Part shown: positions 18,073-28,087 of the stretch, in pieces
Numbering within the stretch: the stretch's first letter is position 1
Layout: every line of letters starts with the position of its first letter
From: Flavobacterium sp.
Lineage (GTDB): Bacteria; Bacteroidota; Bacteroidia; Flavobacteriales; Flavobacteriaceae
Assembly: GCF_027531905.1 (NCBI RefSeq)
Contig: NZ_JAPZSU010000004.1
Location: forward strand, 1-57,488
Length of the DNA: 57,488 nucleotides
Direction: 5' to 3'
Made by a program: the position numbers and the translations under genes
Notes under the pieces: model-generated
Seen by the model: the letters and a program-made list of their open reading frames with translations, nothing else
Database searches by the model: none
What the model was told of the DNA's origin: nothing

Positions 18073-18855
18073 TTGAAAACCCTTCACTACAAAAACACCT
18101 CCATCGCATTCACCGACACCGGAAAAGGAACCGCTATTGTTTTACTGCACGGCTTCCTAGAAAACCAATCCATGTGGAAGGCTTTAGTACCCGTTTTGAG
18201 TCAAAAATACCGCGTCATCACCATCGATTTGTTAGGTCATGGCCAAACCGAACCTTTGGGTTACATCCAAACTATGGAAGACAATGCCGATGCGGTACAC
18301 GAAGTGCTTTCAAGTTTACGTCTCCGAAAAGCGGTTTTCATCGGTCATTCAATGGGCGGTTACGTAGCTTTAGCCTATGCCGAGTTGTATCCCAAAACTG
18401 TCAAAGGACTGGTATTACTCAATTCCACCGCCAAAGAAGACAGCACTGAACGAAAAACCAACCGAGATCGGGCCATTAAAGCCGTAAAAAAAGATTACGC
18501 GACCTTTATTCGCCTTGCGATCGCCAATTTATTCAGCGAAGACAACCGCGACCGTTTGAACGACCACATCGAAAGAGTAAAAATAGAAGCTTTACAAACG
18601 CCTCTGCAAGGCATCATCGCCTCACTCGAAGGAATGAAAATCCGCAAAGACCGAGAAGTCTTGCTCCACACTACGGCTTTTCCTAAATTAATAATCTTAG
18701 GAAAAAAAGATCCCGTTTTAAACTACGAAGAAACCATCATACAAATTCAAGGAACAACCGTTGAATTGGTAACTTTCCCAGACGGTCACATGAGCCACAT
18801 CGAAAATGAATCCGAATTGGCTAAAGAATTATTATCATTTTTGAAGAAAATTTAA
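18073..18855 (+). CDS. Alpha/beta hydrolase
   Basis: This 260-residue hydrolase of unknown substrate starts at TTG (no upstream ATG fits the family start). The catalytic triad is visible: nucleophile S93 in IGHSMGGY, acid D213 in LGKKDPVL and H239 in PDGHMSH. The oxyanion motif HGFLE is at about residue 26. It resembles the 2-succinyl-6-hydroxy-cyclohexadiene carboxylate synthase/esterase group, but no menaquinone gene is adjacent and I would not name the reaction. Its end overlaps the end of the convergent nuclease gene by four bases. Confidence 0.88.
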   Translation: MKTLHYKNTSIAFTDTGKGTAIVLLHGFLENQSMWKALVPVLSQKYRVITIDLLGHGQTEPLGYIQTMEDNADAVHEVLSSLRLRKAVFIGHSMGGYVALAYAELYPKTVKGLVLLNSTAKEDSTERKTNRDRAIKAVKKDYATFIRLAIANLFSEDNRDRLNDHIERVKIEALQTPLQGIIASLEGMKIRKDREVLLHTTAFPKLIILGKKDPVLNYEETIIQIQGTTVELVTFPDGHMSHIENESELAKELLSFLKKI

Positions 18856-21614
18856 ACCTTCTCCTTAAAAGGAATTGCTGGATCTAAAATTTCTTGCAAC
18901 AAGCCTACTAATTGCTCCAAATAAGCAGTCAAAATAACTGCATTAATAGTAGTTTCTTCTGTTTTTTCTTCTTTTAAAGCAAAAGCTAAAAATCCAGCTT
19001 TACTATTCTTAAAGGAGATAATACCCGCTTGCATTGGTTGGTCTTTGGCTAGGATTTCATACATAAAAGCATACGCCAAAATTTGAATAATTTTGTCATT
19101 TTTGATTTCATCCACCAATCCGTTCCACGTTTTTAAGGTAACGTTACTTTTTTCGACTTTACCCGTTTTGTAATCAATAATTCGGATGGTACCGTTTCGG
19201 ACTTCTATTCGGTCAACATTCCCTGCAATTTTCACCGGAAAAGGCAAGCTCGGATGTTCCAAAATGCGCTCAAAAGTCGCTTCCAAAGCCAAAATTTTAA
19301 CAGCATCTCCCGCTTTTATCGATTGCAATTCGGACTTTAAGAAATTAAAGACGTTGCGTTTGGCTACTTCAAAAGCTAATAAATTTCGTCCTTTTGTAAT
19401 TTCTCCTTCTTTGTAGATTTCTTTGAATTGTTTCAATACCTCTGAATCAATTTTTTGAATAGCCTGCTCGATATCTTGTTCCGAAATGAACTTGTCTATA
19501 AAAGGCGTGTACAATTCCTCCAAAGTTTTGTGAATAATCGTCCCTAAAGTATTCAAAGCAATAGTTTCTTCGACTTCTTCAGTATCTCTAATACGCACTA
19601 TTTTTTTGAAATAAAAATCGATAGGATTACGAATATAACTAGTCAACGCCGAAGGTGAAAACCCTTTCTCTGCAATCTCTTTCAAACGCTCCATAACCAA
19701 TGGCGACTTTTCAACACTCATCGGCAAGTAAGCCGAATCAGGAACGGTGGCATTATAAATCTCATGAGTAAGTGTATGATTCGAGCGTTGCTCCACTTCG
19801 AGTTGTGTGATGAAACGGCTTTTTTCACCACCATCTAATCCTTCATTTTCGGTATTGTAAATCAAATACACATTTTTGGCACGTTGCAATAAATGATAAA
19901 AATGATAGGTATAAATCGCATCTTTTTCTTTAAAAGTGGGCAATCCTAATTCTCTCTTGACATCATAAGGAATAAAAGAATTCATCGATTTACCCGCAGG
20001 AAATTTTCCTTCATTCATTGAAGTCACTATGACGGTATCAAAATCCAACACCCTGCTTTCCAAAACTCCCATAATTTGCAAACCATTCAACGGCTCTCCT
20101 TCAAAGGAAACCTCAGCCAAATCAATTATCTGTTTATAAATAGCAAAAAGAGTCGGTATTTGATCAATCTGCAAATGTTGAGCATAATAACTCTTCAACT
20201 TGTTAATCACCGTAAAAATTGAATACACAAAAGCCTTGGTTAATTTCTCTTCTTCATTATCGTTACTCAAATTATTGCGTAAGAGCAACAACAAACTAGA
20301 AATAACATCTAAAACCGCCATAGAACCATTGTCCCATTTTTGAAACAACAAATCGAATAATGTGTTCGTTTTAGATTGGAGCTCAATTATTTTCTTATGT
20401 GTAATAAAAGTGTAATTATTCTCTTTTATAATCCGAACCAAGTGATTCGCATTAGCAAAAGATTCTACTAATGGATGCGTAAGAATATCGACCACATCTT
20501 TGTAATAAAACACATATTGAGAAGGATTTCTTTTTAAAGCATTCGTATGCATTTTAAACAATTTCGCCACTAACAATTGCGCTGGGTTATTTTTACTAGA
20601 ATATCCCATAGTAATATTTAACGCACCTACCGAAGCAGGAAGAGAATATAACAAAGGCATCAAAAGGTTTTCCTCACCTAAAACTACCGCCACTTTATCG
20701 AGATTCGGCGTTTCTTGTTCAGCAATGGTCTTTTCAATAAGACTACCAACAATTTTGGCTTGCCCAATAGTTTTGGGAGTACCGATTACGTGAATATTTT
20801 TAGCCTTAGAAAAATCATCTTGAATCCACTCAAAAGGGTGGGATTTGTAGTGCTTCCAACTTTCTTTAAATCTTCGAATAAATAATCCCGCGTCGTGATA
20901 GGGATCATTTAAAAATGTTTGATCTGCATCCCAAAAAATGGTGGCTCTATCATTAGCTATTAAATGCTGAATGATTTTTTCTTCGGCAGCATTTAAAGCA
21001 TTAAAACCTGCGAATACATAAAATTTAGCTTCAATTTTTTTAGAAAACGCAGGTAGATTTGTTACTGCTTCTCTATAAATCAACCCTTGATATCCTGTTT
21101 TTTTTTCTAGTAAATATTGGTACAGCGATTGGTAATAATGTGGTAAAAGCTTCCAAAAATCAATATAGTTTTCAAGTAATTGTGTTTTATCTTCAACAGC
21201 TATTCCCCATTTTTTAATGTCTTCAATATCTTTTAAATAAGACAAAACGTGATTTGGATCCAATAAATACCGATCAATTTCATTAAAATCCTGCAATAAC
21301 ATTTTGGCCCAATTGGCAAATAATTCAAAGGATTGCTGGTTTTGTTTGGAAGTGATTGATAAATACACTCCATAGAACTCAAACAATAATTCGATTGAAT
21401 CCATAGAACGAATCCCAGAAACGTCTTGGACAAAATCCTCTATACTCGTAATCTCTGGGGAAAAAACAGTTCCTGTAATGTGTTTTTTTAGCGCTTCAAT
21501 TAAAAATATTTTAGCCCTCTTGTTGGGAAGAATCACTATAGTATTCGAAAAATCGTCAGAATAATTAGTGATTAATTGACTCGCAATTTGGTCTAAGAAA
21601 GAGTGTTTTGTCAT
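18852..21614 (-). CDS. AddB-like PD-(D/E)XK nuclease, recombination subunit
   Basis: A 920-residue protein whose N-terminal part (NTIVILPNKRAKIFLIEAL, about 25-43) resembles the inactivated helicase half of AddB. Its C-terminal domain (about 640-910) is a PD-(D/E)XK nuclease with GNVDRIEVRNGTIRIIDYKT carrying the catalytic D and DYK. With the AddA-like helicase-nuclease at 24500-27658 it should form the double-strand-break resection enzyme equivalent to RecBCD. The two genes lie on the same strand but are separated by ompA-like and kbl genes. Confidence 0.8.
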   Translation of the reverse strand: MTKHSFLDQIASQLITNYSDDFSNTIVILPNKRAKIFLIEALKKHITGTVFSPEITSIEDFVQDVSGIRSMDSIELLFEFYGVYLSITSKQNQQSFELFANWAKMLLQDFNEIDRYLLDPNHVLSYLKDIEDIKKWGIAVEDKTQLLENYIDFWKLLPHYYQSLYQYLLEKKTGYQGLIYREAVTNLPAFSKKIEAKFYVFAGFNALNAAEEKIIQHLIANDRATIFWDADQTFLNDPYHDAGLFIRRFKESWKHYKSHPFEWIQDDFSKAKNIHVIGTPKTIGQAKIVGSLIEKTIAEQETPNLDKVAVVLGEENLLMPLLYSLPASVGALNITMGYSSKNNPAQLLVAKLFKMHTNALKRNPSQYVFYYKDVVDILTHPLVESFANANHLVRIIKENNYTFITHKKIIELQSKTNTLFDLLFQKWDNGSMAVLDVISSLLLLLRNNLSNDNEEEKLTKAFVYSIFTVINKLKSYYAQHLQIDQIPTLFAIYKQIIDLAEVSFEGEPLNGLQIMGVLESRVLDFDTVIVTSMNEGKFPAGKSMNSFIPYDVKRELGLPTFKEKDAIYTYHFYHLLQRAKNVYLIYNTENEGLDGGEKSRFITQLEVEQRSNHTLTHEIYNATVPDSAYLPMSVEKSPLVMERLKEIAEKGFSPSALTSYIRNPIDFYFKKIVRIRDTEEVEETIALNTLGTIIHKTLEELYTPFIDKFISEQDIEQAIQKIDSEVLKQFKEIYKEGEITKGRNLLAFEVAKRNVFNFLKSELQSIKAGDAVKILALEATFERILEHPSLPFPVKIAGNVDRIEVRNGTIRIIDYKTGKVEKSNVTLKTWNGLVDEIKNDKIIQILAYAFMYEILAKDQPMQAGIISFKNSKAGFLAFALKEEKTEETTINAVILTAYLEQLVGLLQEILDPAIPFKEKV

Positions 21615-21623
21615 TGTATAAAT

Positions 21624-21657
21624 ATAAAAAAAAGCCGTTCAATTAAGAACGGCTTTT
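21624..21657 (-). terminator. Intrinsic terminator downstream of the OmpA-like gene
   Basis: AAAGCCGTTC/GAACGGCTTT (21631-21640 and 21648-21657) is followed by a T-run in the minus-strand direction. It separates the OmpA-like gene from the AddB-like gene. Confidence 0.7.
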
Positions 21658-21683
21658 AAATAGTATTTAAAATAATTTATTTA

Positions 21684-23168
21684 TTATTTTATGTTAACTT
21701 TCATTCCGTCAACACCACCAACATAAATTACTTCAGTTCTTCTGTTTTCAGCTCTACCTTTAGCAGTTTTGTTAGTTGCTACTGGTTTAGTTGATCCGTA
21801 TCCGTTAGAAGACAAATTAGCTGGATTAATTCCTTTTGCCACTAAAGCATCAACTACTGTTTTCGCTCTTGCTTTAGATAAAGCTAAGTTAGATTTTGGT
21901 TTACCAACGTTATCTGTATGACCGTTAACTTGGAATTTAGCAGTTGGGTAGTTTTTCAAGATTTCTTTGATTGCATCTAAGCTTGTTTCAGTGTCAGGAC
22001 GAGCCTTATCTAAAGTAGATTTTCCTGTTACGAAGAAAATAGCTCTTGCTTTAACTCTTAAGTCTTCAATTACTTTTTCATCAACTACTGGACAACCTTT
22101 GTTTTCTTTAGGACCAGCTACAATTGGACAAGCATCCTCTGTATCTGGAACACCGTCTTTATCAGCATCTAATACTACTGGAATTGGACAACCTTGGTTA
22201 TCTTTTGGACCAGCAACTGTTGGGCATTTGTCATCTTTATCAGCAACACCGTCACCATCTGTATCAGGACAACCTTTAGTTGAAGCAGGACCAGCAGCAT
22301 CTGGACAAGCATCATCTTTATCAGCAATTCCGTCACCATCTGTATCAGGACAACCGTTGAAAGCTGCTAAACCAGCAACATCTGGACAAGCATCGCTTCC
22401 GTCAACGATTCCATCACCGTCCGTATCAGGACATCCATTGAATTGTTTTAAACCAGCAACTTCTGGACAAGCGTCATCTTTATCATAGATTCCATCTCCG
22501 TCAGTATCTTTACCTCCAAATTTGAAAACGATACCAGCAGTGTGTTGCACTAAAGATGGAGACTCTGGATTCAATCCATCGTTTCTTTGGTCATTAGGCA
22601 ATGCCATTCTGTACCCAGAAGACAATGCTAAACCAACATTTTCAGTAAACCAAAAAGTTAATCCAACTCCCAAGTTAACGTGACCAAAGCTATCTTTTCC
22701 CAAGAAAGTATAACCTCCACCAGCTTGTAAGCTTGGATCAAACCATTTTGTACCAATTAAATCCATGAAAGAGTACTTTACTGTTCCATCAATTCCGTAA
22801 AACATTAAATCTCCAGGATTTGTTACACTCATTCCTCTTGCGTCAGCATTACTAGCAGTTGGATTAAAATTTACAAATTTATCAATTTTGTTAACTGATC
22901 CAGCCAATCCAAAAGAGAAACCGCCATTAATATGTCTAGACACGTTAATGTAAGATACTGAAGGAAGGATGTTCCAATTGTCTTTTACAGCAAATGGCTG
23001 AGAAAAATGTTGTTGAAACCAATTCACGTGATCTGGACCCGCACTAGATCTTGAATCAACCGCATTAGCTCCAATGGTAATAGCCCAAGGATTGTTACTG
23101 TCTTGCGCTTGCGAAGAAAAACCCGCAGCCATCAATACAGCAACTAAAAGTTTGTTAAGATGTTTCAT
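21684..23168 (-). CDS. OmpA-family outer membrane protein with thrombospondin type 3 repeats
   Basis: This 494-residue protein has a signal peptide (ending FSSQAQ), an N-terminal beta-barrel (about 25-215) and five or so calcium-binding TSP3-like repeats (about 217-360; DTDGDGIYDKDDACP and variants). The C-terminal OmpA domain binds peptidoglycan (NGHTDNVGKPKSN and GRAENRRTEV). It probably ties the outer membrane to the cell wall and is likely abundant. It is a single-gene unit with its own terminator, between kbl and the AddB-like gene. Confidence 0.93.
   Translation of the reverse strand: MKHLNKLLVAVLMAAGFSSQAQDSNNPWAITIGANAVDSRSSAGPDHVNWFQQHFSQPFAVKDNWNILPSVSYINVSRHINGGFSFGLAGSVNKIDKFVNFNPTASNADARGMSVTNPGDLMFYGIDGTVKYSFMDLIGTKWFDPSLQAGGGYTFLGKDSFGHVNLGVGLTFWFTENVGLALSSGYRMALPNDQRNDGLNPESPSLVQHTAGIVFKFGGKDTDGDGIYDKDDACPEVAGLKQFNGCPDTDGDGIVDGSDACPDVAGLAAFNGCPDTDGDGIADKDDACPDAAGPASTKGCPDTDGDGVADKDDKCPTVAGPKDNQGCPIPVVLDADKDGVPDTEDACPIVAGPKENKGCPVVDEKVIEDLRVKARAIFFVTGKSTLDKARPDTETSLDAIKEILKNYPTAKFQVNGHTDNVGKPKSNLALSKARAKTVVDALVAKGINPANLSSNGYGSTKPVATNKTAKGRAENRRTEVIYVGGVDGMKVNIK
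22080..22500 (-). repeat. Tandem TSP3 repeats inside the OmpA-like gene
   Basis: At DNA level the region is made of repeats of roughly 80-90 bases that encode DTDGDG...DACP...GCP units. They are similar enough to allow slippage or unequal exchange, so copy number may vary between strains. Confidence 0.75.
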
Positions 23169-23277
23169 AATGATTCTATTAAAATTTAGTTAATTATAAA
23201 CAAAAATAGCAACTTATTTTTTAGTGACAAAATTAAAAGATAAAAAATACCTACAAAAAATAACGAAGCTGTTTGCT

Positions 23278-24468
23278 TTAAATAACTTTTAAAGCTTTAC
23301 CTACTTTTTCAAAAGCAGCTAAAGCATTGTCTATGTGTTCTTTAGTGTGACTTGCCGATAACTGAACCCTAATTCTGGCTTTCTCTTTTGGTACTACCGG
23401 AAAAAAGAAGCCTATAACATAAACCCCATTCTTTAACAATTCATTAGCCATTGTTTGCGCTAATTTAGCGTCATACAACATAACGGGTACAATAGCTGAA
23501 TCCCCATCAATGATATCAAAACCAGATTTAAGCATCCCTTGTTTGAAATAATTGGTATTCCACTCTAATTGATCTCTCAAGGTTGTATCTTTTTCCAACA
23601 ACTCGAATACCTTAATAGATGCCCCAACAATTGCTGGCGCTAATGAATTAGAAAACAAATAAGGTCTTGAACGTTGACGCAAAATTTCAATTATTTCTTT
23701 TTTAGCTGTAGTATAACCCCCCATAGCACCTCCCAATGCTTTTCCTAAAGTTCCTGTGATGATATCCACACGTCCCATTACGCCTTTAGCCTCCAAGGTT
23801 CCTTTTCCTGTAGCACCGATAAAACCAGCTGCGTGACATTCGTCTACCATAACCATTGCGTCGTATTTATCGGCTAAGTCGCAAATTTTATCTAAAGGCG
23901 CCACAAGCCCATCCATTGAGAAAACCCCATCAGTAACAATCAATTTAAAACGGGTACCTGCTTCGGTAGCTTTGATTAATTGCTGTTCCAAATCCTCCAT
24001 ATTACTGTTTTCATAACGATAGCGAGCCGCCTTACACAAACGCACTCCATCTATTATAGAAGCGTGGTTCAAACTATCTGAAATGATACAGTCTTGCTCT
24101 CCTAATAAAGGTTCAAAAACACCGCCATTAGCATCAAAAGCTGCAGCGTATAATATAGTATCTTCGGTACCGTAAAAATCGGCAATCTTTTTTTCTAAGG
24201 TTTTATGAATATCCTGTGTCCCACAAATAAAACGAACGGATGACATTCCGAAGCCGTGAGAATCTAAAGTATCTTTTGCGGCTTGTATTACTTCGGGATG
24301 CGAAGAAAGCCCCAAATAATTATTGGCACAAAAATTAAGTACCGTTTCTCCATTCACTGTAATTTCTGCCCCTTGAGCTGAAGTAATGATTCTTTCTTTT
24401 TTAAAAAGGCCATTAGCTTCGATGGTTTGCAATTCGTTTTGCAAATATTCTTGTATCTTACCGTACAT
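23278..24468 (-). CDS. kbl: Glycine C-acetyltransferase (2-amino-3-ketobutyrate CoA ligase)
   Basis: A PLP enzyme that converts 2-amino-3-oxobutanoate and CoA to glycine and acetyl-CoA in threonine breakdown. The 396-residue length is standard. The PLP lysine is K243 in ITGTLGKALGGAMGG. Other family marks are NNYLGLSSHPEV, the HASIIDG aromatic-stacking loop and MVDECHAAGF. Threonine dehydrogenase is not adjacent. The closely related 8-amino-7-oxononanoate synthases share the fold, but the overall length and N-terminus fit Kbl. Confidence 0.93.
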   Translation of the reverse strand: MYGKIQEYLQNELQTIEANGLFKKERIITSAQGAEITVNGETVLNFCANNYLGLSSHPEVIQAAKDTLDSHGFGMSSVRFICGTQDIHKTLEKKIADFYGTEDTILYAAAFDANGGVFEPLLGEQDCIISDSLNHASIIDGVRLCKAARYRYENSNMEDLEQQLIKATEAGTRFKLIVTDGVFSMDGLVAPLDKICDLADKYDAMVMVDECHAAGFIGATGKGTLEAKGVMGRVDIITGTLGKALGGAMGGYTTAKKEIIEILRQRSRPYLFSNSLAPAIVGASIKVFELLEKDTTLRDQLEWNTNYFKQGMLKSGFDIIDGDSAIVPVMLYDAKLAQTMANELLKNGVYVIGFFFPVVPKEKARIRVQLSASHTKEHIDNALAAFEKVGKALKVI

Positions 24469-24499
24469 AGTATGTGTTTTAATATTCTAAATTTAGTTT

Positions 24500-27400
24500 T
24501 TATGACAAATTTACTATATCGATTGCTAATCCGATATATACCAATACCTTTTTAACTACTTTATATCCCATTTTCTCAATAGCATCTTGATAATTGTCCA
24601 GTTGCTGCTGATATTTAACATTATGAACTCCTGTTTTATAATCCAACAACAGCATTTCATTGCCCCTTTTCAAAACCATTCGGTCGGGTTTCATTGTTTT
24701 TCCTTCTTTTTGAATAATGGCTTGTTCGTTAAAAACCTGATTCCCTTCCTCAAAATACCCCTCCAACTCAGGATGTGATACAATGGCTTGAATCGTTTGC
24801 GTCACCGTTGCTGTTTGTTCGAAATGAATCCAACCATTTGCCAAAGCTATCTCAACGGCCTTTTCTATATCCTTTTGATATTTTACCAGTGATAAGATTT
24901 CGTGCACCACGTTTCCGTAAGCAATAGCCTCCTGCTGTTGCGTACCCCACATCAAGGCTTCTTTTTGAGCAATCTTGATATTTTTAGGATCTAAAAACGC
25001 TTTCATCACTGGAATTGACTTGGTAGAATCGATATGTTTTACAGATTTTGAAAGCTTGGTAGCAGAACCAAATTCATAGGTTAATTTTTCGCTATCAAAT
25101 TGATTTTTGCTTTCTAAATAATTAATAAAAAAAGTACACATATTATTCTTAGGCAAAGCACCTTTATTGGATAAATTCATATTAGAAATAATATACAATT
25201 GCTCTTCTGCCCTAGTCAATGCCACATATAACACATTGATATTGTCTAACAATTCTTCTTCTTTCTTTTGATTGTAAACCAATGATGCTTCTGCACCAAA
25301 ACCCTCAACCGCACTACTATTATCTACCAAGACTTTTTCTAAGCCAAGCTCTTCTTTTTCGGCATCGAGCCAGAGTTTATCTTTGGGTTTCCGTAAATAA
25401 TCTTCTTCTGCAAAAGGCATAATTACCACTGGAAACTCCAGCCCTTTGGATTTATGAATGGTCATTATTCGGACTGCATTACTACCTTCTGGAGAAGGAA
25501 TACTGAATTTGGAACCATTTTTCTCCCAAAACAGTAAAAAATCTGCTATTCCAGCTTGATTGCGAATGTCTCGCTCTAAGACAATATCTAGAAAATATTG
25601 CACATAAGAATTGCTGTTTGCTGCATTCAGAAACTTAGCAATACTAATCTCAACTGCTTCATACAAAGCTTTTTTTCGAATGTCTTGAAATGAAAATTGT
25701 ACCCCGAATTGCTGTTGCAGCCAACCTTCAAAATCAGCTTCGTTTGACAATGCCATTCCTTGTGCGATACAATCAGGGACAGCGAATACATCTTGTTTGT
25801 TTTTGGCAATGAAATACAAAAAATTCACCTTAGCTTCTAAGTCATTGCTATTGTTCAAATACTTCAATAAATGAATCAAAAAACGGACTTCGGTGGCGTT
25901 TTGAATCATCAAAGTTTCTGAAGACAACAACGGAATGTTTTGTTCCGTTAAATAATTCGCTACCGCAATTCCTTGTTCTCGTTTTCGGGTAAGAATAACA
26001 ATGTCTTTGTATTCAAAACCTTGAGCGATTACTTTTTGAATCGTTTGCAATGTTGCCAAAGCATACAATTCTGTTTTATCAAGTGTTTCCTCCTCTTCCT
26101 CATTAGTGACTGACTGAGGAATAAAAGAGATATTTACATAGCCTCCCGTTTTATCATTCGATTTTTGATGGCTGTGATTTTCGTATAAATCTTTGTAATC
26201 TTCATTGGTAAATTCAGCCGATAACATCTTGAAAAAAGCATTATTAAAGTCAATTACTTCAGAATAACTTCTATAATTTTTATCCAAGTGAATCAGTTGT
26301 TTATCTGGATTGCTAAACGGATTATGGTCTTTGCTCAAAGCGATAAATTGCTCTGCCTTTCCTCCTCTCCAACGATAAATGGATTGTTTGGGGTCGCCCA
26401 CAATCATCAAAGTTCCTTTTACGCCATAATCATCTTGACCCGCCAAGGCATTATCAATTAGCGGAATGAGATTTTGCCATTGCATTTCGGAAGTATCTTG
26501 AAACTCATCGATAAAAAAATGGCGATAACGCTCTCCCAACCGCTCATAAATAAAAGGCGCAGGTTGGTTTTGAATCTCTCGATGAATAATTGCATTGAAC
26601 TCGGCAATTGAAAGCACATTTTGTTCTTCTTGAATTTTGGCCAATTCATTACTTACCGTGTTCAACAAAGACAAAGGAGTAATGTTTTTGAGGAACGCTT
26701 TATAAAAATTAATCTTTTCAAAGGTTTTATAAATGGAAGCTAATTGACTCAAAAAATCAGGGAGTAAAGTCTCGATAATTGCTCGATCTTTGGCAGTTTT
26801 GTTGATGGCGACATCTTCTAAACCATTAAACATTTTGTTTTTTGGATTGAATTTCTTGTCAACAATGCTATTGATATGATTTGGAAAAGTTCCTCTCGAA
26901 AAAGATTTTACATCAATTCCGTTCGTTTCTATTTGTTCCAAAATCGATTGTGCTACCACAACTGTTTCTGCTTCTAGTTGCTTATTAATAGCTATTAATT
27001 TCTTTTTAACAGCTACAAAATCTGGAATTGTTTTGTCTTTAAAATGGGCGATTTCATTTCGATTATTTTCATTAAGCACCAATCTACCAGTTTCTAAAAT
27101 TTCTCTTGAAATGTCCCAAGACTTATCATCATCGGTTTTTTCCATGGTAAAATCGATGAGTAATTGCGTTAGGGTTTTATCTTCTCCAGCTTGCGCAATA
27201 ATGGCATCTACGGTTTCGATTAATAAATTTTCGGTATCCAAGGTCACTTCGAAAGTCATCGGGAGATTCAAATCGAGAGCAAAAGCGCGAATGACTTTAT
27301 GGGTAAATTTATCGATGGTAGAAATATCAAAAGCCGCATAATTATGAATAATATGCTTGATGATTTGTTGCGCTTTGGTTTTGATTTGAATCAAAGACAA

Positions 27401-27658
27401 CTGAGTATCAATAGCCAAATCCTGCATTAAATCAAGCGCTTTGGTATTTGGTTCTTCTTTGGCAAATTCGGATAGGCTACCTACAATCCTGCTCTTCATT
27501 TCTTGCACCGCTTTGTTGGTAAAAGTGATGGCTAGAATATGGCGATAGGCATCGTTTTTGGGGGCTACCAAAATAATTTTGAGGTATTCTTTGACCAATG
27601 CATAGGTCTTCCCCGAGCCAGCAGAAGCGTCATAAATTGAAAAGGAAGTGTTTTGCAT
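24500..27658 (-). CDS. AddA-like UvrD-family helicase with C-terminal nuclease
   Basis: A 1052-residue superfamily 1 helicase-nuclease. Visible motifs are the Walker A DASAGSGKTYALVK (K17), motif Ia LAITFTNKAVQEMKSR, Walker B FFIDEFQDTSEMQWQN, VGDPKQSIYRWRGG, TIHKSKGLEFPVV and VALTRAEEQLYI. The C-terminal PD-(D/E)XK part is MKPDRMVL...LLDYKTG. It should pair with the AddB-like protein encoded at 18852-21614 for double-strand-break repair. It begins directly after an intergenic region filled with repeats. Confidence 0.88.
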   Translation of the reverse strand: MQNTSFSIYDASAGSGKTYALVKEYLKIILVAPKNDAYRHILAITFTNKAVQEMKSRIVGSLSEFAKEEPNTKALDLMQDLAIDTQLSLIQIKTKAQQIIKHIIHNYAAFDISTIDKFTHKVIRAFALDLNLPMTFEVTLDTENLLIETVDAIIAQAGEDKTLTQLLIDFTMEKTDDDKSWDISREILETGRLVLNENNRNEIAHFKDKTIPDFVAVKKKLIAINKQLEAETVVVAQSILEQIETNGIDVKSFSRGTFPNHINSIVDKKFNPKNKMFNGLEDVAINKTAKDRAIIETLLPDFLSQLASIYKTFEKINFYKAFLKNITPLSLLNTVSNELAKIQEEQNVLSIAEFNAIIHREIQNQPAPFIYERLGERYRHFFIDEFQDTSEMQWQNLIPLIDNALAGQDDYGVKGTLMIVGDPKQSIYRWRGGKAEQFIALSKDHNPFSNPDKQLIHLDKNYRSYSEVIDFNNAFFKMLSAEFTNEDYKDLYENHSHQKSNDKTGGYVNISFIPQSVTNEEEEETLDKTELYALATLQTIQKVIAQGFEYKDIVILTRKREQGIAVANYLTEQNIPLLSSETLMIQNATEVRFLIHLLKYLNNSNDLEAKVNFLYFIAKNKQDVFAVPDCIAQGMALSNEADFEGWLQQQFGVQFSFQDIRKKALYEAVEISIAKFLNAANSNSYVQYFLDIVLERDIRNQAGIADFLLFWEKNGSKFSIPSPEGSNAVRIMTIHKSKGLEFPVVIMPFAEEDYLRKPKDKLWLDAEKEELGLEKVLVDNSSAVEGFGAEASLVYNQKKEEELLDNINVLYVALTRAEEQLYIISNMNLSNKGALPKNNMCTFFINYLESKNQFDSEKLTYEFGSATKLSKSVKHIDSTKSIPVMKAFLDPKNIKIAQKEALMWGTQQQEAIAYGNVVHEILSLVKYQKDIEKAVEIALANGWIHFEQTATVTQTIQAIVSHPELEGYFEEGNQVFNEQAIIQKEGKTMKPDRMVLKRGNEMLLLDYKTGVHNVKYQQQLDNYQDAIEKMGYKVVKKVLVYIGLAIDIVNLS

Positions 27659-27710
27659 AGTATGTTTGTTGTTAATAAACTTTTATTCCCCTTTAGGTGA
27701 AATTATTTTT

Positions 27711-27850
27711 ACCACATAGGGAGAAACATAGAATTTATAATGCGTAAAAGAAAAGATAGACGTTTTACTATTCACATAGTATACTTGTGTGAAATAGAAC
27801 TATTTCTATTTATTCTTTTTCATAAACTGCAATCTATTGCTCTATGTGGT
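27711..27850 (+). repeat. Palindromic MITE-like intergenic repeat, copy 2
   Basis: Runs from ACCACATAGG to CTATGTGGT with an internal CACATAGTATACTTGTGTG palindrome. It aligns with the reverse complement of 10699-10840. The inverted symmetry extends outwards to GGTGAAAT (from 27697) and ATTTCACC (to about 27872). No coding potential. It occupies the gap between the AddA-like gene and rbfA, just before structured element B. Confidence 0.65.
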
Positions 27851-27925
27851 TATTTTTTTATTTGAATTTCACCAAACTGTTGGAAATGTCGAACAATAAA
27901 TAAAACTTCTCGATTATCCTAAACC

Positions 27926-28010
27926 ATAGCCCTGATGGAAGCGGCATCCTTTGCTGCCGGGGTTCGGCAGCAAAGATATAGCGTACAGCAGGAAATAGCT
28001 CCTGATTACC
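27926..28010 (+). ncRNA. Structured intergenic element, copy B (Flavo-1-like)
   Basis: The core AGCCCTGATGGAAGCGGC, ATCCT, hairpin, AAAGATATAGCG and CAGCAGGA fits the four-copy consensus. The variable stem is a perfect CTTTGCTGCCG/CGGCAGCAAAG with a GGGTT loop, and a second small hairpin (CAGGA...TCCTG) follows. The sequence of the stem differs completely from copies A, C and D while pairing is retained. Confidence 0.6.
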
Positions 28011-28075
28011 AATCAGATTATTCTAGAATCAGGATTGTTACGTTGAAAATTTGTTCGAATAAAGCTTAAAAGTAG

Positions 28076-28083
28076 TATTTTTG
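28076..28083 (+). promoter_or_regulatory. -7 box of rbfA, possibly leaderless
   Basis: TATTTTTG followed by C ends only four bases before the ATG at 28088. A TTG at 28051-28053 is 22 bases upstream. Transcription would begin at or next to the start codon. Confidence 0.45.
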
Positions 28084-28087
28084 CAGT

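Noticed and set aside
21967..22488. Long antisense frame (173 codons) opposite the OmpA-like gene
   Set aside because: It is the mirror of the TSP3 repeat region; periodic repeats keep an antisense frame open without coding meaning.
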